Positions 13,003 to 20,146 of a DNA stretch of 20,146 nt are shown piece after piece. Numbering within the stretch: the stretch's first letter is position 1; the number at the start of each line of letters is the position of its first letter. The stretch covers positions 1 through 20,146 of the forward strand of contig DJVA01000019.1 of assembly GCA_002440705.1 (NCBI GenBank), written 5' to 3'. The position numbers and the translations under genes are program-made. Under the pieces are notes generated by a model, which was given only the letters and a program-made list of their open reading frames with translations, did no database searches and had not been told where the DNA came from. Origin of the DNA: Flavobacteriaceae bacterium UBA6268. Its GTDB lineage: Bacteria > Bacteroidota > Bacteroidia > Flavobacteriales > Flavobacteriaceae.

Positions 13003-13662
13003 TTGGATTTACAATTACTGGAATATTTGCAGACCTATCTCACCGAACGTCGAAAAGCCCTTTTTAAGGAAGTACTTTCCAAACGAACCAGGCATTTTAC
13101 GGTGGTGACCGAAGATGTGTACCAAATGCACAATACCAGTGCCGTCATTCGGAGTTGTGATGTGTTTGGGGTTCAGGACCTGCATGTAGTGGAAGCACGT
13201 TTTGGAAAACGTGTGGACAAGGAAATAGCGATGGGGGCCCAAAAATGGGTGAACGTGTACCGCCATCAAGATGTGGGTCTGTGTATGGAGATACTTCGTA
13301 AGCAAGGATACCAGATTGTGGCTACTACACCCCATCAAAATGCAACCTTATTGCACGAATTTGATGTGGTTCCTAAAAGTGCTTTGTTTTTTGGAACCGA
13401 AAAAATGGGTTTGAGTGATTTGGTTATGGATAGTGCCGACGCCTTTCTAAAAATACCTATGTATGGTTTTACGGAAAGTTTGAACATTTCTGTATCCGCA
13501 GCCATCATCCTGCAGGAAGTTGTTACTCGTATGCGGGTAGAAGGCATCCACTGGGCCTTGTCCGAAATGGAACAACTGGAGTTGGAATTTCAGTGGACCA
13601 AAAACTCCATCAAAAGCATCGATAAGATCATCGAACGATTTTACTATCAAAAAAAGTCGTAA
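13003..13662 (+). CDS. trmH: tRNA (guanosine(18)-2'-O)-methyltransferase, SpoU/TrmH family
   Basis: 219-residue SPOUT methyltransferase with a trefoil knot, using S-adenosylmethionine to methylate a ribose 2'-OH, most likely G18 of tRNA. Motif 1 is HNTSAVIRSCDVFG (43-56, Asn44 and catalytic Arg50), motif 2 is ALFFGTEKMGLS (127-138), and motif 3 is IPMYGFTESLNISVSAA (151-167). The length and the C-terminal helix match TrmH rather than the longer RlmB. The start is a TTG at 13003, because the only upstream ATG in the frame (12961) runs into a stop after eight codons. First gene of a plus-strand run that continues to rdgB; a weak -7 like box TATCTTCG lies at 12973-12980. Confidence 0.9.
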   Translation: MDLQLLEYLQTYLTERRKALFKEVLSKRTRHFTVVTEDVYQMHNTSAVIRSCDVFGVQDLHVVEARFGKRVDKEIAMGAQKWVNVYRHQDVGLCMEILRKQGYQIVATTPHQNATLLHEFDVVPKSALFFGTEKMGLSDLVMDSADAFLKIPMYGFTESLNISVSAAIILQEVVTRMRVEGIHWALSEMEQLELEFQWTKNSIKSIDKIIERFYYQKKS

Positions 13663-13691
13663 TTTAGAACGTCAACCATAACCAGAAAATC

Positions 13692-14222
13692 ATGATGACC
13701 GTTATTTACATCATTGCCGCAATTATTGCTTTGTTTATTATTTTGGCTGCAATAGCGCCTAAAAAATACAACGTAAGCCGAAGTATCGTAATCAACAAAC
13801 CTTTGGGAGAGGTGTTCGATTACATCAAATACGTAAAAAATCAAAACTTCTGGGGCCCTTGGAATCAAAGGGACCCTGGCATGAAACAAACCTATACTGG
13901 AGAAGACGGTACGGTTGGTTTTATATCGGCATGGGAAAGCGATCACAAACAAGTGGGCTCTGGCGAACAGGAAATCATCAACGTGGAAAAAAACGTAAAA
14001 ATGGAAACGGAACTCCGTTTTCTGAAGCCATGGAAATCGGTTAGTCAAGGATATATTGAAACCCACCCAGAGGGAGACCAAGCGACCAAAGTAGTCTGGG
14101 GTTTCCATGGCACCAACAAAATTCCCATCAACATCATGATGCTTTTTTTTAACATGGACAAGGCCGTTGGCAAGGATTTTGAACAAGGGCTAGCTAATTT
14201 AAAATCAATTTTGGAAAAATAG
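13692..14222 (+). CDS. SRPBCC (START-like) family protein with N-terminal membrane helix
   Basis: 176-residue protein: one N-terminal hydrophobic helix (about 3-23, TVIYIIAAIIALFIILAAIAP), then a complete SRPBCC/polyketide-cyclase-like domain. It starts NVSRSIVINKPLGEVFDYIKYVKNQNFWGPWNQRDPG, which is the usual opening strand, helix and WxPW region, and ends in a long amphipathic helix KAVGKDFEQGLANLKSILEK. The fold has a deep hydrophobic cavity for lipids or other small ligands. Ligand and role are unknown. It lies 29 bp after trmH and 3 bp before the VOC gene, so it is probably in one operon. An ATG one codon later (13695) could also serve as start. Confidence 0.87.
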   Translation: MMTVIYIIAAIIALFIILAAIAPKKYNVSRSIVINKPLGEVFDYIKYVKNQNFWGPWNQRDPGMKQTYTGEDGTVGFISAWESDHKQVGSGEQEIINVEKNVKMETELRFLKPWKSVSQGYIETHPEGDQATKVVWGFHGTNKIPINIMMLFFNMDKAVGKDFEQGLANLKSILEK

Positions 14223-14225
14223 TTC

Positions 14226-14603
14226 ATGAAGCACAATACCTTTGCCTGGATCGAAATTCCCGTAACCGATATGGAACGGGCTGTAGCATTTTATGAAATC
14301 GTCTTCAACGTAAAGCTGCACCAAATAGACTTTGGAGGACTGCTAATGGCTTGGTTTCCCAATGCAGGAAATGACGTTCCGGGAGCTACCGGCACCCTCA
14401 TTAAACAAGATAGCTACATTCCCAGCCAAGAAGGGCCTTTAGTTTATTTTTATAGCGAAAATGTGCAAAACGAGCTAGATCGGGTAGAAGCTTCTGGCGG
14501 AAAAATCTACCTCCAAAAGACCCAAATTTCGGAAGAACATGGCTTTATGGGGGTCTTTATCGATTGCGAAGGAAATCGTATTGCATTGCATTCCAAGAGG
14601 TAG
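14226..14603 (+). CDS. VOC family protein (glyoxalase/bleomycin-resistance fold)
   Basis: 125-residue single-domain member of the vicinal oxygen chelate superfamily: FAWIEIPVTDMERAVAFYEIVFN (5-27) is the typical first strand and helix, then GGLLMAWFP, a mid-domain LVYFYSENVQNELDRVEASGGKIYLQKTQI, and GFMGVFIDCEGNRIALHS (100-117 and on) as the second beta-alpha unit. The substrate cannot be told; members include lyases, dioxygenases and binding proteins. SRPBCC and VOC genes are often neighbours in Bacteroidota and Proteobacteria. Its TAG stop shares its last base with the GTG start of the next gene. Confidence 0.88.
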   Translation: MKHNTFAWIEIPVTDMERAVAFYEIVFNVKLHQIDFGGLLMAWFPNAGNDVPGATGTLIKQDSYIPSQEGPLVYFYSENVQNELDRVEASGGKIYLQKTQISEEHGFMGVFIDCEGNRIALHSKR

Positions 14604-15148
14604 TGAAATATTTTTTATTCTTAGTCAGCCTATTTTTTTACGGGTTTTGTATTTCGCAAGCGTTTGAATACAAGGACATCCCCAAGGATTTGAAACCGAT
14701 CGATTCTTTGAAATACCAGGATTATTTCAAAAATGGTAAAATAAGGGAAAGGGGAAAGTTATACAAGTACTTAATTGAGGGCCAAGAGTACATTACAAAT
14801 ACGGGCTATTTGTACGAGTTTTATCGCGACGGGACTTTTAAAAGAATTTACCACATGGATCCTTATGGTGTCGTTTTATCCTGCAGGGTGTATTTATGTG
14901 GGAACGAAGTTTGGATTGAACAAAATTTAGTTTCAATTAAAACCAACCACAACAGCATTCAGGACTATTTGTCGGGAGAAGGCTTTTATGAGCGTACTTA
15001 TCATTCTAAAGTTTACAACTATTCTTTCAAAAGCGATTGTAACTGGCTTCAGAAAGAAGGCGAGCGGGTCAATGGGAAAAAATCTAAAAACTGGACTATT
15101 TTTAATCGTGACGGCTCCATTAAAAAAATAAAAAACTACAACCCGTGA
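14603..15148 (+). CDS. Secreted YwqK/MORN-like repeat protein
   Basis: 181-residue exported protein. The start is taken as the GTG at 14603, which directly begins a signal peptide (VKYFLFLVSLFFYGFCISQA, cleaved near residue 20) and sits in a TAGTG junction with the VOC stop; an open extension back to a TTG at 14564 lies wholly inside the VOC gene and looks non-coding. The mature part has repeats of the YwqK/MORN-like kind: YFKNGKIRERGKLY, LYEFYRDGTFKRIYHMD, WTIFNRDGSIKKIKNYN. In Bacteroidota such repeats occur in many secreted proteins of unknown role; the database name 'antitoxin YwqK' should not be read as function here. Its stop overlaps rdgB by 4 bp (GTGA). Confidence 0.75.
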   Translation: MKYFLFLVSLFFYGFCISQAFEYKDIPKDLKPIDSLKYQDYFKNGKIRERGKLYKYLIEGQEYITNTGYLYEFYRDGTFKRIYHMDPYGVVLSCRVYLCGNEVWIEQNLVSIKTNHNSIQDYLSGEGFYERTYHSKVYNYSFKSDCNWLQKEGERVNGKKSKNWTIFNRDGSIKKIKNYNP

Positions 15149-15726
15149 AACTCGTCTTCGCCACACACAATCCAAACAAATTTAGGGAAGTACAGATTTT
15201 GATGCCCAAACATGTAAAACTGCTAAGCCTTAACGATATTGGTTGTTTGGAAGACATCCCCGAAACCTCCGATACCATTGAAGGGAATGCCATCTTAAAG
15301 GCAGAGCATGTGAAAAGCCATTACGGTTATGATTGTTTTGCTGACGACACAGGCTTGGAAGTGAGCGCACTTAACGGGGCACCTGGGGTTTACAGTGCCC
15401 GCTATGCAAATACCTCCAACAATGCCCAAGCCAACATGGAAAAACTGTTGAACGAAATGCTGGATATTGAAGATCGTTCTGCCCGTTTCAAGACCGCCAT
15501 AGCCCTTACTTTGGAAGGACACCAAAATTTGTTTTTGGGAATCTGCGAGGGTACTATAACTCTAGAACCACGTGGCAAAGAAGGTTTTGGTTATGACCCC
15601 ATTTTCCAACCTTTGGGATTTGTGGAAACCTTTGCAGAAATGTCCTTGACCCAAAAAAGTGAAATTGGGCACCGTGGGAAAGCAATGCGGGAATTATTGG
15701 AGTACCTTTCCTTAAATAATTCATAA
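15145..15726 (+). CDS. rdgB: Non-canonical purine NTP pyrophosphatase (RdgB/HAM1 family)
   Basis: 193-residue enzyme that hydrolyses ITP, dITP and XTP to monophosphates, keeping deaminated purines out of DNA and RNA. The family signatures are complete: ATHNPNKFREV at 6-16 (substrate binding), FADDTGLEVSALNGAPGVYSARYA at 65-88 with acidic Asp67/Asp68, GKEGFGYDPIF, and FAEMSLTQKSEIGHRGKA near the C-terminus. Length is typical. The GTG start overlaps the preceding stop by 4 bp (GTGA), so translation is probably coupled. No terminator is visible before the helicase leader. Confidence 0.96.
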   Translation: MKLVFATHNPNKFREVQILMPKHVKLLSLNDIGCLEDIPETSDTIEGNAILKAEHVKSHYGYDCFADDTGLEVSALNGAPGVYSARYANTSNNAQANMEKLLNEMLDIEDRSARFKTAIALTLEGHQNLFLGICEGTITLEPRGKEGFGYDPIFQPLGFVETFAEMSLTQKSEIGHRGKAMRELLEYLSLNNS

Positions 15727-15753
15727 TAATCCCTTCAATTTGTTGGAATCGCA

Positions 15754-15761
15754 TATCTTTG
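15754..15761 (+). promoter_or_regulatory. -7 box of the DEAD-box helicase gene
   Basis: TATCTTTG, an exact consensus -7, followed by C as is common in this phylum. The -33 element is weak: TTC at 15734-15736 with a 17-bp spacer. It predicts transcription starting near 15765 and a leader of about 94 nt, exactly containing the structured region at 15770-15852. Confidence 0.6.
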
Positions 15762-15769
15762 CGGCCAAA

Positions 15770-15852
15770 TTCCTCAGGGTGAGGAAGTGTTGCGGTTGAA
15801 GCGTCAGGTTTATTTGTGTCGTCTGCTTCCGGTCAACACCTAACAAATAAAC
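15770..15852 (+). promoter_or_regulatory. Structured 5' leader: hairpin plus potential H-type pseudoknot
   Basis: Three exact inverted pairings fill the leader. Hairpin I: TTCCTCA (15770-15776) with TGAGGAA (15780-15786), loop GGG. Stem 1: GTGTTG (15787-15792) with CAACAC (15834-15839), continued past a small internal loop by GAAGC (15798-15802) with GCTTC (15825-15829). Stem 2: GTTTATTTGT (15808-15817), within the loop of stem 1, with ACAAATAAAC (15843-15852). Stems 1 and 2 cross, forming an H-type pseudoknot or a switch between exclusive folds. Stem 2 hides the A-rich stretch ending 6 nt before the ATG, where ribosomes of this phylum tend to bind. A role in autoregulation or cold response is inference. 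Confidence 0.6.
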
Positions 15853-15858
15853 ATTTTT

Positions 15859-17640
15859 ATGACTAAATTTCAATCGCTTGGTTTGGAGCAACCTTTGCTT
15901 CAGGCCATCACCGACTTGGGTTTTGAAACCCCAAGCGAAGTCCAAGAAAAAACCATTCCTATTCTCTTAGCGCACGAAACCGATATGGTGTCCTTGGCGC
16001 AAACCGGTACCGGCAAAACGGCTGCATTCGGTTTTCCCATGCTCCAAAAGATTGATATCGAAAGCCGAACCACACAGGGACTCATTCTTTCGCCCACCCG
16101 CGAACTCTGTTTGCAAATTACTTCCGAGTTAAAACTTTACGGAAAGTATTTGCCCGGATTGAATGTTGTAGCCGTTTACGGGGGCGCCAGCATTACCGAG
16201 CAAGCCAAGCAAATCAAAAAAGGAGCCCAAATCATTGTGGCAACACCTGGAAGGATGAAGGATATGATCGGCCGCAGGATGCTGGATATTTCCAAAATCG
16301 AATACTGTGTGCTGGACGAAGCCGATGAAATGTTGAACATGGGCTTTTATGAAGATATTACCGACATCCTTTCCCATACCCCGGAAGATAAATGTACGTG
16401 GTTGTTCAGTGCAACCATGCCTAAAGAAGTAGCAGCCATTGCCCAAAAGTTCATGGACCAACCTCAAGAAGTGACCATTGGGGCCAAAAACGTAGGCGCC
16501 GATAGTGTTTCCCACGAATATTATTTGGTAAATGCCAAGGATCGCTATCAGGCCCTAAAACGTTTGGCCGACATGCACCCCGATATTTTTTCGGTGGTGT
16601 TTTGTAGGACCAAACGGGATACACAAAAGGTAGCCGAAATGCTCATTGAAGACGGTTACAATGCCGCAGCTTTGCACGGGGATTTGAGTCAGAACCAACG
16701 TGATTTGGTGATGAAATCGTTTCGAACCCGTCAAATCCAGATGTTAGTGGCCACCGATGTGGCTGCTCGTGGTATCGACGTGGACGACATCACCCACGTT
16801 ATCAACTACCAATTGCCCGACGAGATTGAAACCTATACCCACCGTAGCGGACGAACCGGACGTGCTGGGAAGACTGGGGTTTCCATGGTGATTATTTCAA
16901 AAAGTGAACAACGGAAAATTAAGGCCATCGAAAAAATCATCCAGAAATCCTTCATTCAAAAAGAAGTGCCTTCCGGGATGGAAATCTGTGAAAAACAATT
17001 GTTTCATTTGGCCAACAGCATCAAGGATACCGAGGTCAATCACGATATCGATCCCTATTTGCCAAAGATTCACGAAGTGCTGGAGGATTTTTCCAAAGAA
17101 GAATTGATCAAGAAAGTCTTTTCAGTGGAATTTACCCGCTTCTACAATTATTACAAAAAGGCCAAGGATTTGAATGTAGGTGGAGGCAACCATCCCGAAG
17201 ATCGTGAACCCGCCAAAGTTACGGAAGACAGTACCCGCTATTTTATCAATTTGGGACGCAAGGATGGCCTGCAATGGATGGATTTGAAGGACTTGATCCG
17301 TGAAGTCACCGAATTGCCCAAGGACGATGTGTTTCATGTGGATACCATGGATACATTTTCCTTCTTCAATACCGACAGCAAATATGTGGATTTGGTAATC
17401 GAAGCTTTCAAGGGAGTGCAATTTAACGACCGAAGGGTAGAGATTGAAATTTCAAAAGACCGTGGCGGCAGAAAATTCGGTGGTGGCGGCAGAGGTAAAG
17501 ACAAAGGCCGAAAAAAAGGAGGTTTTGGGAAAAAAGGAGGTTTTCCAGACGACCGCCCAAAATTTAAAGGGAAGAGCAGGAGAAAGGAAGAATGGCCCAA
17601 AGAAAAAGGAACAGGAGGAAAGCGCCGCAGAAAACGGTAA
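15859..17640 (+). CDS. DEAD-box ATP-dependent RNA helicase with DbpA-type RNA-binding domain
   Basis: 593-residue helicase that unwinds RNA using ATP, probably in ribosome assembly and mRNA decay in the cold. Motifs in order: Q motif region (3-29), motif I AQTGTGKT (47-54), PTREL (79-83), TPGR (129-132), DEAD (153-156), SAT (184-186), a second RecA domain with VFCRTK, VATDVAARGID and HRSGRTGRAG (motif VI, near 332-341). A DbpA-like RRM follows (about 455-530, beginning RYFINLGRKDGLQWMDLKDLI) and then a basic, glycine-rich tail (531-593) that likely binds RNA without specificity. The architecture matches DeaD/CsdA-type proteins. Its structured leader suggests regulation after transcription starts. 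It follows rdgB by 132 bp but has its own promoter. Confidence 0.95.
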   Translation: MTKFQSLGLEQPLLQAITDLGFETPSEVQEKTIPILLAHETDMVSLAQTGTGKTAAFGFPMLQKIDIESRTTQGLILSPTRELCLQITSELKLYGKYLPGLNVVAVYGGASITEQAKQIKKGAQIIVATPGRMKDMIGRRMLDISKIEYCVLDEADEMLNMGFYEDITDILSHTPEDKCTWLFSATMPKEVAAIAQKFMDQPQEVTIGAKNVGADSVSHEYYLVNAKDRYQALKRLADMHPDIFSVVFCRTKRDTQKVAEMLIEDGYNAAALHGDLSQNQRDLVMKSFRTRQIQMLVATDVAARGIDVDDITHVINYQLPDEIETYTHRSGRTGRAGKTGVSMVIISKSEQRKIKAIEKIIQKSFIQKEVPSGMEICEKQLFHLANSIKDTEVNHDIDPYLPKIHEVLEDFSKEELIKKVFSVEFTRFYNYYKKAKDLNVGGGNHPEDREPAKVTEDSTRYFINLGRKDGLQWMDLKDLIREVTELPKDDVFHVDTMDTFSFFNTDSKYVDLVIEAFKGVQFNDRRVEIEISKDRGGRKFGGGGRGKDKGRKKGGFGKKGGFPDDRPKFKGKSRRKEEWPKEKGTGGKRRRKR

Positions 17641-17719
17641 TTTTGTATTTTGCACACATTAACGAAACTTTGGCAGGATTTTCGTGTCTAAATGGGTAGT
17701 TTTACCCCAAGTGTTTGCT

Positions 17720-18508
17720 ATGAAAAAAGGTTTCTTTCTATTTTTTCTCACACTCATCCCTTCTATTTCTTTTGCACAGGAGGATGAGACCGATGTAGGG
17801 GAGGTCATCCACGGGCTCGTGGTTAATGATGCTACCGAAGAGACGCTGGAAAATGTGAATATCGTTAACCTCAATAAGGTAATAGGAACCAGTAGCGATA
17901 AGGATGGAGCGTTTTCCATTCGCGCATCGGTAAACGACACCTTATACTTTTCGTACCTGGGTTTTAAATCCATTAGGGTACGTGTTACCAACGACTGGTT
18001 GAAATACGGCGACATTAAGGTAAAAATGACCGAATTGGGTATTGCTCTGGAAGAAGTGGTTTTAAAACCGGTACAGTTAACGGGTTATGTAGAAGTAGAT
18101 GCCAAGATTATTCCCATATACGACAACTACCGTTATCGGATTGCTGGGTTGGGCGGAGGTTATGAAGGTGGAAAAAACCAACCCGGGGCAGTCTCCAAAG
18201 TGTTGAGTTCTATTTTCAATCCAGCAGATTTTCTCTACAATGTTTTCGGAAAACGACCAAAACAGATGCGGAAGCTTCGTAAGATGAAGGAAGATGATGA
18301 AATCAGGAATCTGCTGCAATCCAAATTCGACCGGGAAACCTTGATGGCCGTCCTGCAATTGGAGCGAGTGGATATTGATGAGATTTTGAATAATTGCAGT
18401 TATTCCGAAGATTTCATCAAGACCGCCAATGACCTCCAAATACTAGATGCCATCAGTGAATGTTATGAGGAATATCGAATCCTTAACCGAGATAAAGGGA
18501 AAGGATAA
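17720..18508 (+). CDS. Secreted carboxypeptidase-regulatory-like domain protein
   Basis: 262-residue exported protein. A signal peptide (MKKGFFLFFLTLIPSISFA, cleaved before Q20) is followed by a CarboxypepD_reg-like beta-sandwich (about 29-112): VIHGLVVNDATEETLENVNIVNLNKVIGTSSDKDGAFSI and LYFSYLGFKSIRVRV are the hallmark strands. In Bacteroidota this domain opens SusC/TonB receptors and many stand-alone envelope proteins. The second half (150-262) is charged and helical, with no recognised domain; there is no beta-barrel. An upstream GTG at 17684 gives an extension without coding character, so the ATG at 17720 is preferred. Followed 11 bp later by the aldehyde dehydrogenase gene, with no evident functional link. 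Confidence 0.8.
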   Translation: MKKGFFLFFLTLIPSISFAQEDETDVGEVIHGLVVNDATEETLENVNIVNLNKVIGTSSDKDGAFSIRASVNDTLYFSYLGFKSIRVRVTNDWLKYGDIKVKMTELGIALEEVVLKPVQLTGYVEVDAKIIPIYDNYRYRIAGLGGGYEGGKNQPGAVSKVLSSIFNPADFLYNVFGKRPKQMRKLRKMKEDDEIRNLLQSKFDRETLMAVLQLERVDIDEILNNCSYSEDFIKTANDLQILDAISECYEEYRILNRDKGKG

Positions 18509-18519
18509 ACCTCTACCCA

Positions 18520-19881
18520 ATGCACGATTTAGTAGCCAACCAACGGAGTTTTTTTGAAACCCACCAAACGAAACCCCTCTCGTTTCGGCTTCGGCAATTG
18601 AACCATTTTGAACAAGTATTGAAAGCCCATGAGTCGCGCTTGCTTGAAGCCATCCATAAGGACTTTAAAAAATCTGCGTTCGAAACCATGGCTACCGAAC
18701 TTGGATTGGTTTACCAAGAACTCAAACTTGCCAAACGGCAATTAAAACATTGGTCCCGACCCAAAATGGTTAAAACCAATTGGGTGAACTTTCCTGCCAA
18801 AAGTTACGTAATTCCAGAACCCTTGGGTGTTGCACTGATAATAGGTGCCTGGAACTATCCTTATTTCTTATCGCTTACTCCCGTTATAGCTGCTATGGCG
18901 GCCGGGAACACGATGATCCTGAAACCCAGTGAGCTCCCTTCGGAGACTTCAAAAGCCATCCAGAAAATGGTTTTGGAAAATTTTGACGCAACCTATTTTC
19001 ATGTTGTTGAAGGAGGCGCAGCAACAACCAGCGAACTTCTGAAACAAAAATTTGATAAAATATTCTTTACCGGAAGTACACAGGTAGGAAAACTGGTTTA
19101 CAAAGCTGCTGCGGAACACCTTACCCCCGTTACCCTGGAATTGGGAGGGAAATCCCCGACATTTGTAACTGCGTCGTGCAATTTAAAGATGACAGTCAAG
19201 CGCTTGGTTTGGGGTAAGTTCCTAAATGCAGGACAAACCTGTGTCGCACCAGATTATGTGTTGGTGCACCAATCCATCGAAACACAATTCCTTGAAGCCT
19301 GTAAAGCTGAAATTGAAAAATCACTGTACCATATTGATCGTCACAACTACGTTCAGATTATAAACAATCAACACTTTGAGCGCTTGGTTAGGCTAATCGA
19401 TAAGGGAAAAGTGTATTTGGGCGGTGGAGCCAATAAAGCTGAGCGATTTATTGAGCCTACTTTACTGAAAGGGGTTACTTTTGAAGATGCCATCATGAAA
19501 GAAGAAGTTTTTGGCCCATTACTTCCTGTGATACCCTATACTGATATTTCGGAAATTTTGGAAAAAGTACGGCTTCTTCCTAAACCATTGGCTTGCAGTA
19601 TTTTTACTAACAACACCCAAGAGCGGCAACAAATTCTTCGTGAACTTTCTTTTGGAGGCGGTACTGTTAACGACACGGTAATGCACCTTGCCAATCCTCA
19701 TTTGCCTTTCGGTGGTGTAGGTACCAGTGGTTTGGGTAACTACCATGGCGAGGCGGGTTTCAAAGCTTTTAGTCATTTCAAGAGCATCTTGCACAAAGGT
19801 AATTGGTTAGAGTTACCTTTAAAATACACTCCGCTTACTTCAAAAAAACTCTGGTGGATTCGGCAAATCCTTAAACTTTAG
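18520..19881 (+). CDS. Class 3 aldehyde dehydrogenase
   Basis: 453-residue NAD(P)-dependent aldehyde dehydrogenase of the ALDH3 type, shorter than the 490-500 residue classes because it lacks the N-terminal oligomerisation extension. It oxidises aldehydes, typically fatty or aromatic, to acids. Cofactor and catalytic residues are all visible: GAWNYP (109-114, Asn112), Lys135 in LKPSE, FTGSTQVG (183-190), general base Glu207 in ELGGKSP, and nucleophile Cys241 in GQTCVAPDY. The C-terminal FGGVGTSGLGNYHGEAGFKAFSH region is characteristic of the ALDH3 group. The last residues (KLWWIRQILKL) form a hydrophobic, basic tail that may touch the membrane, as in some ALDH3 enzymes. Confidence 0.95.
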   Translation: MHDLVANQRSFFETHQTKPLSFRLRQLNHFEQVLKAHESRLLEAIHKDFKKSAFETMATELGLVYQELKLAKRQLKHWSRPKMVKTNWVNFPAKSYVIPEPLGVALIIGAWNYPYFLSLTPVIAAMAAGNTMILKPSELPSETSKAIQKMVLENFDATYFHVVEGGAATTSELLKQKFDKIFFTGSTQVGKLVYKAAAEHLTPVTLELGGKSPTFVTASCNLKMTVKRLVWGKFLNAGQTCVAPDYVLVHQSIETQFLEACKAEIEKSLYHIDRHNYVQIINNQHFERLVRLIDKGKVYLGGGANKAERFIEPTLLKGVTFEDAIMKEEVFGPLLPVIPYTDISEILEKVRLLPKPLACSIFTNNTQERQQILRELSFGGGTVNDTVMHLANPHLPFGGVGTSGLGNYHGEAGFKAFSHFKSILHKGNWLELPLKYTPLTSKKLWWIRQILKL

Positions 19882-19911
19882 GAACCAAATTCATCCTTAG
19901 GTAGGGAAGAA

Positions 19912-19943
19912 TTGTCGTAATCCTGATTTTATTGCTACCTTTC
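19912..19943 (+). promoter_or_regulatory. Promoter of the last, truncated gene
   Basis: TTG (19912-19914), a 21-bp spacer, then TACCTTTC (19936-19943), one base off TAnnTTTG. It lies in the 86-bp gap after the aldehyde dehydrogenase and predicts a leader of about 20 nt. Confidence 0.45.
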
Positions 19944-19967
19944 CGAGGAAATTGCAACCCCATAATC

Positions 19968-20146
19968 ATGAAAAGACCATTCCTATTTCTTTTTGCGTTT
20001 ACTACGGCATTTGGTTTTGCCCAGATTCGTTTTCAATCCTTGCCCAACCCTGATTTCATTCCCGAAGCACAACAAGCAACCACGATAGTTGCAACTATTG
20101 CATACCAAGGCTATGATGAAGGTCAGGCTTATTTTGGAGAAGGGGA
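19968..20146 (+). CDS. N-terminus of a secreted protein of unknown function (cut by window end)
   Basis: Only the first 59 residues are present. They start with a signal peptide (MKRPFLFLFAFTTAFGFAQ, cleavage after FGFA expected near residue 18), then a short Pro/Gln-containing stretch and ATIAYQGYDEGQAYFGEG. No domain can be recognised in so short a piece. The frame is open to the edge of the window, and a good promoter precedes it, so it is a real gene. The product is likely periplasmic or outside the cell. Confidence 0.7.
   Translation, partial: MKRPFLFLFAFTTAFGFAQIRFQSLPNPDFIPEAQQATTIVATIAYQGYDEGQAYFGEG

Noticed and set aside
14564..14602. TTG start for the YwqK-like protein inside the VOC gene
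   Set aside because: It would place 13 polar residues before the signal peptide; the GTG in the TAGTG junction is the simpler choice.
17638..17645. TAATTTTG overlapping the helicase stop codon as a promoter for the next gene
   Set aside because: The -7 match is exact, but no -33 lies upstream and the A/T-rich context makes a chance match likely.
1..20146. tRNA or rRNA genes, CRISPR arrays, transposons or prophage genes
   Set aside because: None seen on reading both strands; all sizeable open frames with conserved content are accounted for by the listed genes.

Overview
The window is about 20 kb of chromosomal DNA from a member of the Bacteroidota, most likely a marine-type Flavobacteriaceae. 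Evidence for this: promoters fit the Bacteroidota -33/-7 form (TTG, 17-21 bp, TAnnTTTG); start codons lack Shine-Dalgarno sequences and instead follow A-rich stretches; and the gene families are typical of the phylum (paired DUF4252 proteins beside an ECF sigma factor, carboxypeptidase-regulatory-like secreted protein, S41 lipoprotein, OmpP1/FadL barrel). I see no tRNA, rRNA, CRISPR array, insertion sequence or phage gene. All 20 complete genes look intact; one more is cut by the right edge.

Layout. 1-5070: a divergent locus. On the minus strand is a FadL-type outer-membrane channel. On the plus strand is a sulfur-transfer operon (sulfide:quinone reductase-like flavoprotein, TusE/DsrC-like protein, DsrE2-like protein), then a stress operon (short HPF/RaiA ribosome factor, tandem universal stress protein). 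Three copies of a palindrome ATGAY-N4-RTCAT sit upstream of these three transcription units, each with its centre exactly 29.5 bp upstream of the first T of a -7 box. This geometry fits class II activation by a Crp/Fnr-type regulator and makes the locus look like one small regulon. 5069-6980 (minus): S41 protease lipoprotein and a DinB-like protein. 7055-9206 (plus): ECF sigma factor, putative membrane anti-sigma factor, two DUF4252 proteins. 9255-12958: purB (minus), a divergent NagB-like protein with an altered active site (plus), then a minus-strand pair of a sirtuin and a helical protein of unknown function. 13003-15726 (plus): TrmH-type methyltransferase, SRPBCC protein, VOC protein, YwqK-like secreted protein and RdgB pyrophosphatase, the last three overlapping. 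15754-17640: DEAD-box RNA helicase with a structured leader that can fold as a hairpin plus an H-type pseudoknot ending just before the start codon. 17720-20146: secreted carboxypeptidase-regulatory-like protein, class 3 aldehyde dehydrogenase, and the start of an unknown secreted protein.

How it fits together. The left 5 kb is the most unusual part: a sulfide-oxidising flavoprotein could hand persulfide sulfur to DsrE2 and the single-cysteine DsrC/TusE protein, in a cell that also turns on ribosome hibernation and Usp under the same signal (low oxygen, redox or NO/sulfide stress are guesses). The rest is housekeeping and envelope-stress functions, with the helicase leader as a second candidate regulatory element. 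All functions are assigned from sequence recognition alone; no database search was run.
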